Assembly: GCA_030323885.1 (NCBI GenBank)
Contig: CM059198.1
Coordinates: forward strand, 63,576,917 to 63,640,916
Source: Branchipolynoe longqiensis
Lineage: Eukaryota; Annelida; Polychaeta; Phyllodocida; Polynoidae
Length of the DNA: 64,000 nucleotides
Direction of reading: 5' to 3'
Of the stretch, positions 51,817-61,994 are shown one piece after another; position 1 is the first letter of the stretch, and every line of letters starts with the position of its first letter. A program made the position numbers and the translations under genes. The notes under the pieces were generated by a model. It searched no databases, was not told where the DNA came from, and worked only from the letters and a program-made list of their open reading frames with translations.

Positions 51817-53004
51817 ATGCCTCAAGGAAAAGGCAAAGGACGGAAGGGCTCACGGGCGGCCGCCCTCGGCACCCCGAGGCCGGTTGAAACCCCGAGGCGG
51901 GACGAGTCACCCGCTTCCGCCCCGGCGTCTCCTTCATCACCGGGCCCCTCGCGCCGCACCTCGGGCACCGACGCGATATTGGAGGAGCTGCAGCGCCTCC
52001 AGCTGGAGCAACGCCAGTCGACTGCGGACCTCCACGCAAGGATCGACGGCCTGGAGACCGGGGGGGCGCGGACCGTCCCCGAGGCGCCCTCTCCCGCGCC
52101 CAGACCTCGGGCCGCCCCGGCCCCCGCACCTCGGGCGCGCGCCCCGGGGGGACCCAGGCCGCCGCCGCCGCCTGCAGCCCTGCCAGGAGCCGCCCACCCC
52201 CAGTACGAGCGCTACCACCACCTCGGCGGCCTACCAGCAGCACCGACGTCGCCGGCCTACCAGGAGGAGCCGGCACGGCACACCCCGGTCTCCGCGGCCG
52301 ACGCCGTCCGGGAGATCTTGGCCTCCGCCGAGGCGCGCCACTCAGTGAGGCGACAAGGTATACCTGTTGATTATGTGTTCCCCTCCGACCTCGTGCAGAG
52401 AGGGGCGGAGAGGAAGTCGGTGAAGAGGGGGGAAGAGACGAAGGATGAGCATAACCTCACCCTTCTCTCCCTCATCAACCACCCCGACTTCCCCGCCCAC
52501 TCCGCGCCGGGGCTTCATCACCATATCCTCACCGTCCTCCAGGATCACCTCGTCTACCCGTGGGCGACCGTCCGCAATTATTCCGAGACGGTGTTTACCT
52601 GGATCGCGGACGGACGGCTCCCCCACGGGTGGCACGACCCAGTGGCCCTGAACCTCCTTAGGGTCGAGTGCATCGCCAAGCCCCCCCAGCAATCGACCAC
52701 CACAACGGCCCGCCCACTCGACCACACAAGAGCCCGGCCCCAGCCCCGCCCCCAGACCGACACCCGGGTGACCTACAACAAGGAGACCCACGGAGCCCCA
52801 TGTTACCCCTGGAACCGGGACCCCTCCTCCTGCACCCAGGCCACCCCGGGGGAGGTCCACGGCCAGGGTGCCGCAAAACACCGCCACACGTGCGCCTATT
52901 GCGCGAATGTGCACAAAGTGCTCACTATGCACAGCGAGGCGGACTGCCTCACAAAGCGTGCACGTGACCGGCCCACAGCTTCCGCCTCACCGGATTTTCA
53001 CTGA
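51817..53004 (+). CDS. Gag-like ORF1 of the Ngaro-type element
   Basis: A 395-residue protein. I choose ATG at 51817 because the truncated copy at 12039 starts with the same MPQGKGKGRKGS-like peptide; the upstream in-frame ATG at 51496 lies in repeat A1 before the TATA-like box. The first 170 residues are Pro/Ala/Arg-rich and probably disordered, with a short helix (LEELQRLQLEQRQS). A conserved domain follows from AVREILASAEARHSVRRQGI to about HGWHDPVALNLLRVE. Near the C-terminus CAYCANVHKVLTMHSEADC (C-x2-C-x9-H-x4-C) resembles a zinc-binding finger. The likely role is RNA packaging. Confidence 0.82.
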   Translation: MPQGKGKGRKGSRAAALGTPRPVETPRRDESPASAPASPSSPGPSRRTSGTDAILEELQRLQLEQRQSTADLHARIDGLETGGARTVPEAPSPAPRPRAAPAPAPRARAPGGPRPPPPPAALPGAAHPQYERYHHLGGLPAAPTSPAYQEEPARHTPVSAADAVREILASAEARHSVRRQGIPVDYVFPSDLVQRGAERKSVKRGEETKDEHNLTLLSLINHPDFPAHSAPGLHHHILTVLQDHLVYPWATVRNYSETVFTWIADGRLPHGWHDPVALNLLRVECIAKPPQQSTTTTARPLDHTRARPQPRPQTDTRVTYNKETHGAPCYPWNRDPSSCTQATPGEVHGQGAAKHRHTCAYCANVHKVLTMHSEADCLTKRARDRPTASASPDFH

Positions 53005-53341
53005 GCCGGCACCTCCCGCCCGGCCCGGAGGCCCCCAACCGGCCCTCCTATCTCGACCAAGCCGCCCCGCCCACCACGCCCGGCCCGAGGGCTCCCAACC
53101 GGCCCAAGGCCCCCATACAAACCGCCCAGTGCACCCCTACCAGCCCCCCTGACACTACTCACCGGAGCCCCAGCGGCTCCCCCGAGGCGCGGCCCGACCG
53201 CCGCCTCGGCACCACCCTCTTTTCCGGGGCTCAACGCCCCGCCCGTAAGGCTCCCATCGCCGACCAGCAACCCCTCACCATCACCCTCGACTCAGAAGCT
53301 CACCTCGACCCCGGCGACACCGCCTTTCTCTGCCCCCCTGA

Positions 53342-55300
53342 CGACCACCCTCCCGACCTCCCCGACACCCCCGACCCCCGCCCGCCCCTGACCCCCCCAC
53401 CACCCCCCACGACTTTGCTGCCCCCCTCACCCGCCCCCGCCGCACCTCCTCCCCCTCCCCGCCCCACCAACCCCCCATCCCCCCCACCCTCGACGAGCCC
53501 ACCGTCGACGTCATCGACCCCGACCTACAAGCTACCCTCCCCGCTGCCCCCTCCTGCGGCCCCACCCCCTCCCACTACCGCCCTACCATCATCGCCTCCT
53601 GGCCCCACATCTCGGGCGAGGCGTGGGATCGCTACCCCACCTTCCGCCACACCTACACCGCCCTCCGGGAAGCGGGCCTCCCTAATATTTTGGCCGCCCG
53701 CATCCCCCTCCCCTCAGGTCTTCACATCCCTGCCTGGCGCTCCCGCCTCCAGGACTACCCCGACCCCGCCGTCCTCGACTTCCTGGAGTTCGGGTTCCCC
53801 GCGAATTATTCCGCCTCAACCCTCCCCCGCCCTTCCTACTCCAACCACCGTGAGCCCCCCGACTTCCTAAAACACATCCAGGCCTTCGTCGACACGGAGC
53901 TTGCCCTCGGCGCCCTCATTGGCCCCTTCTCTGTCCCCCCCTTCTCCCCCTGGACCCAGGTCTCTCCCATGATGACCCGCCCCAAGTCCGACTCGGAAAA
54001 GAGGTGGGTCATCGTCGACCTCTCCTATCCCCGAGGCGCCAGCGTGAACTCGGGCATGCCCCGCCGCGAGTACCTCGGGGAACCCCACGCCTACACCCTC
54101 CCTTCCGTCGCCGACGTTGGCCGCTGCCTCGTCGCGGAAGGCGCGGGGGCCTACGTCTGGTCCGCCGACATATCCCGGGCCTACCGCCAGCTCCGTGCCG
54201 ACCCCCTCTCCTGCCCCCTCTTCGGGATATGCTTAGACGGTAAAACCTACATAGACCTCGCCCTTCCCTTTGGCTGCCGCTCCTCGGGCGCGGCCTGCGT
54301 CCGCGTCACCTCCGCGGCGGCTTGGATCATCCGGCGCGAGGGCTTCCACGCCCTCGTCTATGTCGACGAGTTCATCGGGTGCGAGGGCTCCTACCTGAGG
54401 GCCTGCCAGGCCTTCGACGCCTTCCTCGCCCTCACCGCTGCCCTCGGCCTCGACGTAGCACCCGGAAAGTGCCATCCCCCCGCTGTCCGCCTGACCTGGC
54501 TCGGCTTTGCCCTCGACAGCGAGGCGATGACCATCCGGGTGGCCCCTGACAAGATCCAAGCCCTCGTGGACGACTACGACGACCGCATCGCCCGCCCCAC
54601 CCTCCGGAAACAAGAGCTCCAGAGCCTCCCCGGCCGCCTTAACCATGTCAGCAGCTGCGTGCTCCCGGGCCGCAAGTTTATGGCTCGGCTCCTCGGGGCG
54701 CTGCGCGGCTGCCTCGGGGGCTCCACTCTCACCCTCGCCGACGACGCCCTCCGTGACCTGAGGTGGTTCGCCGCCTACGGGCGGGTAACAAACGGCCTTT
54801 GCCTCCTCAGGGCCCCCGAGGGTCGCCGGCTGGTGTTTGAGTGCGACTCCTGCCTCACCGGCGGAGGAGCCTTCTCATCCACCCACTTCTACGCCCGAGG
54901 GTACTCAGAGGACTTCAAGGCGCGGTACCCGACCATCCATGAGCTGGAGGCGGTTAACCTTGTCGTCGCCCTCCGCGCCCTCCTACCAGACGACGTCGCG
55001 GGGGCGACGGTCACGATCAACACCGATAACATGGCCTCCGCTCTCGCGCTCGAGTCGGGCCGCGCCCGAGACCCTACCCTCGGGACATGTGCACGGGAGC
55101 TCTGGCTCATGGCGGCCACCGGCTCTTTCCAGCTCCACATCACCCACAAGCCCGGGGCCGACCTCCTCCTCGCCGACGCCCTCAGCCGCGCCCATCTCCC
55201 CGGGCCCTCGGCCGAGACGGCGCGCACCGAGGTGGCCCGCCTCGGGCTCCTCCCAGTCGAAGTTTCTCATGACGCTTTCCCTTTTTTCCCCGGGCTTTAG
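53342..55300 (+). CDS. Reverse transcriptase-RNase H ORF2 of the Ngaro-type element
   Basis: The open frame runs from the codon after a stop at 53339-53341 to the stop at 55298-55300 and has no ATG before the conserved part. Coding-like sequence in another frame upstream (SEAHLDPGDTAFLCPPDD) suggests a frameshift in the C runs near 53390-53410, so the true start is unclear. RT: WVIVDLSYPRGASVNSGMP, SADISRAYRQLRADP, LPFGCRSSGA and YVDEF (54359-54373), where DIRS and Ngaro relatives usually have YxDD. RNase H: FECDSC, HELEAVN, INTDNMASA and LLLADALSRAH. It would copy the element RNA into DNA. Confidence 0.88.
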   Translation, partial: RPPSRPPRHPRPPPAPDPPTTPHDFAAPLTRPRRTSSPSPPHQPPIPPTLDEPTVDVIDPDLQATLPAAPSCGPTPSHYRPTIIASWPHISGEAWDRYPTFRHTYTALREAGLPNILAARIPLPSGLHIPAWRSRLQDYPDPAVLDFLEFGFPANYSASTLPRPSYSNHREPPDFLKHIQAFVDTELALGALIGPFSVPPFSPWTQVSPMMTRPKSDSEKRWVIVDLSYPRGASVNSGMPRREYLGEPHAYTLPSVADVGRCLVAEGAGAYVWSADISRAYRQLRADPLSCPLFGICLDGKTYIDLALPFGCRSSGAACVRVTSAAAWIIRREGFHALVYVDEFIGCEGSYLRACQAFDAFLALTAALGLDVAPGKCHPPAVRLTWLGFALDSEAMTIRVAPDKIQALVDDYDDRIARPTLRKQELQSLPGRLNHVSSCVLPGRKFMARLLGALRGCLGGSTLTLADDALRDLRWFAAYGRVTNGLCLLRAPEGRRLVFECDSCLTGGGAFSSTHFYARGYSEDFKARYPTIHELEAVNLVVALRALLPDDVAGATVTINTDNMASALALESGRARDPTLGTCARELWLMAATGSFQLHITHKPGADLLLADALSRAHLPGPSAETARTEVARLGLLPVEVSHDAFPFFPGL

Positions 55301-56278
55301 GTTTCCCCCCCCGCCGAGGTTGCCGCCGTTGCCCGCTTCCGAGTCGCCGCCCTCGCCCCAGCTACCTGGAGGAACCGACGTCGCCAGGCCGAGGACTACG
55401 TCACCTACGCGGTTGCCCGAGGCGCGGACCCCCTCGCGCCCTCAGCCTTTGACGTAGCCGCCTTCACCGCCGCCCCTCTTCCTCCGCGGCCTCGCCACCG
55501 CCTCCGTCAAGAACACCGTATCGGGGGCCCGGTCTTGGGTCGAGGGCGCCGGAGGACTCACCTCGGGCTTTGACGCCCGCCTCCCCAAGGACGTCTGCCG
55601 AGGCGGGGAGCGGTCCTCCACCCACGTCCCACGACAGGCGCCCCCTCTCTCGCCGCAGCATCTCACCTTGATCATCAGCCACCTCGAGCGAGCGGGCCCC
55701 GCCTCCCTCGTTCCTCGCTCCTCCTCGGGTACTTCGGGATGCTCCGGTAATCCAACCTCTTGGCCCCGAGTCCCGAGGGGTGGGGCGGCCCCCACACCCT
55801 CACCCGCGACGACGACCGCCCCACGCCCGGAGGGCTCCGCCTCCTGATCCGCAGCTCCAAAACGATCTCCAGCCCCTCGGGCGCGGTCGCCCTCTTCGTA
55901 CCCGCCATCCCCGGATCCACCCTCTGCCCCGTGGCGGCCTGGCAGGGCGCCGCCGCCCTCTGCCCCGCCGCCCCAGATGCACCTGCCTTCCTGATGCCCT
56001 CCGGCCGCCCGCTCGACCCGCGGTCCCTTACCGCGCTGCTGCGGGGGGCCCTACAGGCCGAAGGAGTGCCGACGCCCGAGGCCTACACCCTTCACAGTCT
56101 CCGCCGAGGCGCCGCACAGGCCTGCCAACACGCCGGGGTTCCCCTCCCCGAGATTATGGCGCAGGGCACTTGGACCTCCGAGGCGGTCCACGCCTACGTG
56201 CCCCGCCTCGCTCCGTCGGGCGCGCTGCGAGCCCTCTCCGCCGTGTTGGTGGAGGGCTCCTCGGCTCCCCCTCACTGA
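55301..56278 (+). pseudogene. Tyrosine recombinase ORF3 of the Ngaro-type element, broken
   Basis: N-terminal core-binding part: ATWRNRRRQAEDYVTYAVAR. Continuity requires frame changes near 55470 (to RGLATASVKNTVSGARSWVE) and near 55700 (to LLGYFGMLR). A stop codon TAA (55748-55750) directly follows the putative catalytic Arg of GMLR. The C-terminal part is open (55760-56278) with HSLRRGAAQACQHAG (H-x-x-R), GTW and a following Tyr in VHAYVPR. The enzyme would integrate circular cDNA; this copy cannot make it intact. Confidence 0.8.
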
Positions 56279-56556
56279 CAACCTGATCTTCACCATGAAC
56301 TATTGCTCCTTCCGAGCCCACACATTGACTCTCTTGCCTTGCTCCTTATGAGCCCTTACCTCCATGTCATTACTCTTGCCTTGCTCCTTATGAGCCCTTA
56401 CTTCCATGTCACTGATCTCTGCATTGCTCCTCCTGAGCCTATTACCTCCTGTTAACCTTGTTGTACCTTGCCTTGTTCCTCTGTCTCCTACTGAGGCGCA
56501 CAATAAACGCCTCTTTTCTCCACCCCTGCCTCGTTTTCCTCCTTTTCGCGCATCGG
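56247..56556 (+). repeat. Split direct repeat B1
   Basis: Starts TGGTGGAGGGCTCCTCGGCT and ends TTTTCGCGCATCGG, overlapping the last codons of ORF3. It contains CACAATAAACGCC, a possible poly(A) signal region, and short internal duplications (CTTGCTCCTTATGAGCCCTT twice). Nearly identical to B2. Confidence 0.88.
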
Positions 56557-56864
56557 TCGTAATGCGAAGCATTACGTTTGATGCGAGGGAAGCGAGAGAC
56601 GCTCCCCGGGTGTCGGCAGCATGACACTCGGCCGACGCCGACGCGCGGTCGCGCCCCCCCCCTCCCCCGGCCCCCTGCCGCGCAGCATTCGCGCCTCACC
56701 CGACGCCCGCTGCTCACCCCCCTCTCCGCCCCCCCTCCCCCGGGCCGGCAGCATTCACACCTCACCTGCCATCGCCCTCCCCCCTCCTTTCCCCTTATAA
56801 GGCCGCCTCCGGCCTCCCTCAGGCACTCGCCCTCCTGCCGCCTTCCAGACCTCACCCTTTTTCT
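56557..56864 (+). repeat. Split direct repeat A2
   Basis: Repeats A1, including the CGTAATGC-GAA-GCATTACG palindrome and the TTATAAGG box. It sits between B1 and B2, as expected for Ngaro-type elements. Confidence 0.88.
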
Positions 56865-56901
56865 CCACCCACCCACCCATCTCTCCTCTCTCCTCTCCTT
56901 C

Positions 56902-57211
56902 TGGTGGAGGGCTCCTCGGCTCCCCCTCACTGACAACCTGATCTTCACCATGAACTCTTGCTCCTTCCGAGCCCACACATTGACTCTCTTGCCTTGCTCC
57001 TTATGAGCCCTTACCTCCATGTCATTACTCTTGCCTTGCTCCTTATGAGCCCTTACTTCCATGTCACTGATCTCTGCATTGCTCCTCCTGAGCCTATTAC
57101 CTCCTGTTAACCTTGTTGTACCTTGCCTTGTTCCTCTGTCTCCTACTGAGGCGCACAATAAACGCCTCTTTTCTCCACCCCTGCCTCGCTTTCCTCCTTT
57201 TCGCGCATCGG
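56902..57211 (+). repeat. Split direct repeat B2 and right end
   Basis: Repeats B1 and ends CGCGCATCGG at the junction with the AT-rich DIRS-type sequence GCGTTAGCACCACATATCC. Confidence 0.88.
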
Positions 57212-58563
57212 CGTTAGCACCACATATCCTTCAAAATATCTGTGATTTGTTTGGTACACCGGATGTTGATCTATTTGCATCTAGATTGAATTATAAGCTG
57301 CCAAAATATGTGAGCTGGGAACCAGACCCAGACTGTTGGAAGGTAGATGCTTTCTCGTTTGCATGGACTGATATGTTCTATTATTGTTTTCCGCCTTTTA
57401 GGCTGTTACCGACCGTCATTCGGAAACTCCAGAAGGACAACGCCCGGGCAATCGTCATTGCCCCGCACTGGACTTGCCAACCATGGCTAGCCCTTTTGAA
57501 AAGACTAGCGTTAAGAAGCCAGACTTATTCAAAGAACCCAAAAAACCTAATTGGGTAAGGACAATTAAACATAAATCAAGACGTAGACTTAGTCAAAAGC
57601 ACCCGATTATCGGCATTCCTTTTTTGGCCAACACGTTAAAAGGTTATGATCTAAATAATAAAATAATAAAGTATTTTAATTTCACTTGGAATCAACGAAA
57701 AAAGCTTATAAAACTCATTTAAAGAGATGATCTTTATGGGCATATGTGAGGGATATCCCGGTATTACATCCTAACATTTCTAACTTCCTTGACTATTTAA
57801 GTATGCATTTTGAAACTGGAGTAGATTATGGAGCTATAAACATGGCCAGGTGTGCACTGAGTTTAATCTTGCCAAAATTCCAAGGAACCACAATAGGACA
57901 ACATGTTTTGGTAAAATGGTTCTGTAAAAGCTGTTACACGCAAAGACCGCCTCAACCTCATTATTCGGATATTTGGTCAGTAGGCAGAGCATTAATCTGG
58001 CTTGAAAATTTGGGTTCCAATACAAGTTTGTCATTGAAGTAATTATCGTTGAAACTAACATTGTTGATTTTGTTGGTCTCCTCACAAAGAGGACAAGCAA
58101 TACTAAATCTGCAGGTAGATAGAATGATATGCAAAAGAAAGACAGCATTACATTTGAAATGAAGGCGCTACTGAAGCACAACCAGATAGGCCAACCCCTG
58201 GATGCGGTTACATTGTTTGTTTATCCTTAAAACAGAAAGTTATGTATTGTTCAAACTATAACCAGATATTTGCAACGTACAGAGAAAATTAGGAGAGGAA
58301 ATTCTCAATTGTTGTTATCGTATATAGCACCGTTTAAGTCAATATTATGGGCCACTTTGGCATGTTGGACTCTAAATGCATTAAATATGGCAGGGACCGA
58401 CACAGATCGCTATCAGGCACATAGCACCAGGGGTGCAGCTGCTTCGACAGCCAGAGCAATGGGAGTGAGTCTCAACGCTATTATGAAACACGCATCGTGG
58501 TAGGATGCAAAATCCTTTGCATTATATTATAATAAGACGATAAATGATCCAGGACAGGCACAA
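57212..58563 (+). pseudogene. DIRS-type element, bridge region and tyrosine recombinase remnant
   Basis: This continues the element cut at 51472. DLFGTPDVDLFASRLNYKLP and EPDPDCWKVDAFSFAW are the conserved post-RNase H segment of DIRS elements. The recombinase follows in several frames: LDYLSMHFETGVDYGAINMA, SSQRGQAILNLQVDR (Arg box), HSTRGAAASTARAMG (H-x-x-R), KHASW, a stop at 58501-58503, and KSFALYYNK with the expected Tyr. Several frameshifts and stops show it is dead. Confidence 0.85.
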
Positions 58564-59232
58564 AGGGCGGTGCTGGAACCAGCCAGCAGGAGAAGATAAG
58601 AACAGTCATATTAAACCAGTTATTTGGATAAAATTGAGGTAGAATTGTTCAATTATGGATGCTTTGGTTTGTGGAAAAGATTGTTACATGGCATGAGGTA
58701 ATACAAAAATGAAAAAAATAAAAAATAAAAAATGTTAAATGATGATGATGATGATGATGATGATGAAACTTGAATACTAACACTTGTGTTAAGTTGATAT
58801 AACAGTTAAACAAAAGATATGAATGAATAATAAGATAAATTATAAAACAACAGACAACATAAATGAGAAAATAAGATACTTATAATAAGAATAATAAACT
58901 AAGACTACGGAGGCTTCTGATATTAGGTAGATTCGTAAGAATCTAAGTAATACAGAACTTTGTTTGGTGATTTAAGAAGTAAAACATTAATAACATTTAA
59001 AAAAGTGTGGGAGCCTATTAAAAAACACTGGATTGTATGGTAGTGGGAAGTAAGGGGGGAATTAGCTTAGTTTATTATTCCTCATACTACGAATGCTGAC
59101 TGGGATCGACTAGCGCAGATCACTTATACCTCTCTCTCCCCTGATCATTTGTCTTCGTATTAGGTAGATTTGTAAGAATCTAAGTAATACGTCAACTTAC
59201 AGGTAAGTCTAGATTAACTGTAATATAATGTA
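58564..59232. other. DIRS 3' flank, (GAT)n and a short direct repeat
   Basis: (GAT)n at about 58739-58765. TATTAGGTAGATTCGTAAGA at about 58919 recurs as TATTAGGTAGATTTGTAAGA at about 59158, each followed by ATCTAAGTAATAC. The motif contains TAGATTC-GTAA-GAATCTA. No gene. Confidence 0.5.
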
Positions 59233-59465
59233 ATTGAGTGGGATATCAGGGCATCGTGCTGGCGGCCTGGTCTCCCAGTGTGTCAGCACTATAAAGTCGC
59301 CATTACTGCGCACTGTCACAAGTCGGTACCCGTCCTGATATGACCCCAGATGTTGCTAGTACATAAATCAACAACCAACAGCTCTCTTTCTCAGACCAAT
59401 AGCTAACCCGTCTTGATATGACCTTAGATGCTGCCAGGACGTAAACCTCCGACAATCAACCAATA
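59233..59465 (+). mobile_element. SINE type A tails, two pieces
   Basis: The body and tail at 59233-59378 (GTGGGATATCAGGGCATCGT to ATCAACAACCAACAG) are followed by another tail at about 59405-59465 (GACCTTAGATGCTGCCAGGA). Confidence 0.65.
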
Positions 59466-59764
59466 GCTGAGTAGATAAGCCGGATTCTTCTGTATATCCA
59501 TTGCAGTGGGGTCATGCTGGGTCATCTCATCTTTCCCAATGCGGCTGGCATTACGCTGCCCAGCCCTAGGGAATCCTGTGTCCAAGCACCATACAGAACT
59601 TGTATTTTATCACAAAATTCCCATAAAACCATGAGCCCACCACCCTCTCTGCTCAATGGACCTCAACGTATCATATCGCGTGATGTTTCTTTCACAGCCA
59701 GACTTCCAATAGTATACTTTCAAATACCCAGTGAATGGCGGCCCATAAATAACCATATTAGTAA
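59466..59764. other. No gene seen
   Basis: Unassigned; the frame at 59514-59894 has no recognisable domain and runs into the family K element. Confidence 0.45.
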
Positions 59765-60002
59765 TGTGAAGAGGTCAGGCGCAAAACCATGTAAATGCCA
59801 ATTCAAAATTGGATATAAACATTGGAATCAAAGCTTCAAAAACTGTATTTCCTTATATTTTTACTTGTTTATTCATTGCTCCATAATCATGTGATCATAT
59901 GAAAAGTTGAATTAGTGAGAATTAAAATTATTTTCCGGTAACAAATCTTTTATTTAAACTACATTTTTGGATCGGTGTTTACGTCGTTTTGCACATGAAC
60001 TA
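59765..60002. mobile_element. Small TIR element, family K, copy d
   Basis: GGCGCAAAACCATGTAAATG at the left and GTGTTTACGTCGTTTTGCAC at the right, about 238 bp, inverted relative to copies a-c. Confidence 0.65.
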
Positions 60003-60164
60003 TTCATGTAGTGTTGGATTACACTACACTAAGGGTGGAAATAAGTAAATTCTTCAGGGGAATAAATTGAGTAAATATGGAAAAACAAAGTGGTATCTCT
60101 TTTTTGGAGGGCGATGGCTTATTTACCCTGTTCATAATGAATAGGTATGCAGGTATTGCAGGTA

Positions 60165-60545
60165 TAGCAATACCTCAGGTGGTTTGACGCCCCTGCCTTG
60201 CAGAGTTGTAAACCACTGCCTTGTGGTACAGGTTCTTGACAGAACTGAAGGCTAAGGGAGCAAACCCTAAACAGAAAACCATGTCACTGTGGCAGCATCA
60301 AGGGCGGTTGATGTATGGAACTCCCAACATCTCCCGACCAGCCACTGCAGGGACAAATAGTTTTGCGCCTGTCTTGACATGTTCTTGCTGGTGTGAAACC
60401 TCTATTTGCTCCCCGAGAGAGTGCCGCTGGTAACTTGCAAAAGCCAGCAGCACTTCAACACTTTTGAGGCAGCTTTCATGAAATGTGATACCATCAAGAG
60501 AAACCTGAAGCTGAGAGACATGATGTTCATGAGTGCACACAGACT
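60165..60545 (+). mobile_element. L2-like LINE-associated repeat fragment
   Basis: 60165-60484 is the reverse complement of the upstream part of 38471-38894. It then continues ACCATCAAGAGAAACCTGAA, the coding motif seen at 7078. The open frames on either strand show no recognised domain. Confidence 0.55.
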
Positions 60546-60711
60546 AGATGAAATGACATCGCAGCCTTTGCTCTCAGACAATTATCTCTTGCCCCTTTAT
60601 TGTAATTTTGAGGTTGGTGAAATTTGTAGTCAGTGCAGTCTGACCTCAGATTTTAGGTAACGGCACACTAATTTCCTTTATAGCCTTGCAGCCGTGACTA
60701 TTCATTCAATG

Positions 60712-60942
60712 ACAGGATGGCCGAATGAGTTAGAGCGTCCGTCTTCTGTGGTGGTAGATCATGATATCGTGGGTTCGAATCCTGGTCGAGTCAAACCAAT
60801 GACTTAAAAATGTATACTTGTCGCTTCCTAGCCAGCCCAACTCGGCATTACTAGGATAGGGCAAGGAGCAGTGGAATGAGGAAGACCAGTCGTCTGCGAC
60901 TGAAATTTCCCCTGCTTAAAGAACTAATGTACCAATAACAAA
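60712..60942 (+). mobile_element. Chimeric SINE: A1 head with C-type tail, copy 2
   Basis: Head CAGGATGGCCGAATGAGTTA with GTGGGTTCGAATCCTGGTCG, then GGGCAAGGAGCAGTGGAATG AGGAAGACCAGTC and GAAATTTCCCCTGCTTAAAG. The junction is at the same point of the A body as at 24844-25075. Confidence 0.8.
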
Positions 60943-61082
60943 AATTAACCTGTTTGGTTTATATCAGTCTTTGAGATATGTGGGAATTTCTCTTGAGAAG
61001 ATTTCAATCTGGCCTCTAGACACCCTTACATTCCCACCACAATGGTCCATCTGGACCATGATGGCTGACCTTCTATCGGGAC

Positions 61083-61418
61083 CACAAACGCTGGTTGAAT
61101 AGATAGAGTGCAGGCTTCCCATGCAGAAGGTCAAGAGTGGGAATCCTAGCCGAGTCATACCAATAACTTTGAAAACTGATATTTGTTCCTACGTATCCTG
61201 CACTCAGCATGACTAGGATAGGAAAAGGACTGCTTTGGTCTGTATCAGGATAATGTGACTGAGTAGGAAAGTGGGTCATGGTGCCAGAAGCATGGTCTCC
61301 CAGTGGGGCAGCACTATAAAGCTATGATAAGTGAGCATTCTCGTAGGTCGGTGCCGTGCTGATATGACCTTGGATGTTGCCAGGGGGTAAAACTCCAACA
61401 AACAAACAAAAAAACAAT
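61083..61418 (+). mobile_element. SINE type A2, complete but diverged
   Basis: Head GCTGGTTGAATAGATAGAGT, body, and the end TGGATGTTGCCAGGGGGTAA with an AACAAACAAACAAA tail. Confidence 0.75.
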
Positions 61419-61605
61419 CCTTCAGGCAGTTTCATACTGTTTGTTACCTTCGGGTAACCTATGCTTAAAAACCCAAACCTTCTAGAAACAAGTCAAGTAC
61501 GAGCAGCAAAAGTCGATACTTGTATTGTTCTCGGAGGTTACGAGGATGATAAACCCCAATGGACCAATCACTTTGAGCTACCTCGCAAATCGCATCGCTT
61601 TTCCA

Positions 61606-61853
61606 TATGGAGTAAAACCTCCCTAACCGACCACCTCCACAGATCGACCACTCCCCTATATCGATCGCTTTATTTTGGTTTCAACAATACCATTGTTTTT
61701 TTGTGTTTTTTGTGTTCTTTTTGTTGTTTTTGTTTTTTTATTGAGGCTGTATTTATACTGTAACCATATTCTAACTCCCTAAACCGACCACCCTCCTAAA
61801 TCGACCACTTAAAATCGGTCCCAAGGTCGCTCGATTTAGAGAGGTTTTACTGT
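61606..61853. mobile_element. pogo/Tigger-like MITE, family F, copy 2
   Basis: GAGTAAAACCTCCCTAACCG to GATTTAGAGAGGTTTTACTG TA. A T-rich stretch (61697-61745) is added in the middle relative to copy 1. Confidence 0.72.
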
Positions 61854-61994
61854 ATATACATATATACAGATATGGGGAGGGACCCCCCCCCCCACACACA
61901 CACACAACCATGCCATTAAAAGGGTTGGGTAGAACCAATCACCAATCCTTAATTAGTACATGTGATAAGGAGGCTTATCAGTTTACATTCTTAT
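61854..61994. repeat. C run and (CA)n tract
   Basis: CCCCCCCCCCCC followed by ACACACACAC at about 61881-61905, then unassigned sequence. Confidence 0.6.

Larger units (their letters stand above)
51475..57211 (+). mobile_element. Ngaro-type tyrosine-recombinase retrotransposon with split direct repeats
   Basis: The GC-rich 5.7-kb unit has the order A1 (51475-51779), ORF1, ORF2, ORF3, B1 (56247-56556), A2 (56557-56864), B2 (56902-57211). A1 resembles A2 and B1 resembles B2, the split direct repeats known for Ngaro and PAT elements. It carries RT, RNase H and tyrosine recombinase but no integrase or aspartic protease. It interrupts the AT-rich DIRS-type element between 51474 and 57212; GG is common to both junctions and there is no other duplication. 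The recombinase frame is broken, so this copy is not autonomous. Confidence 0.9.

Noticed and set aside
51815..52932. Several long minus-strand and alternate plus-strand frames over ORF1
   Set aside because: High GC makes stops rare in all frames; only the frame with the conserved start and zinc-finger-like motif is shared with the second copy.
56557..57211. A second, internally deleted element lying head to tail behind the Ngaro-type element
   Set aside because: Possible in principle, but B1-A2-B2 at the right end is the normal organisation of Ngaro/PAT elements, so one element explains it.
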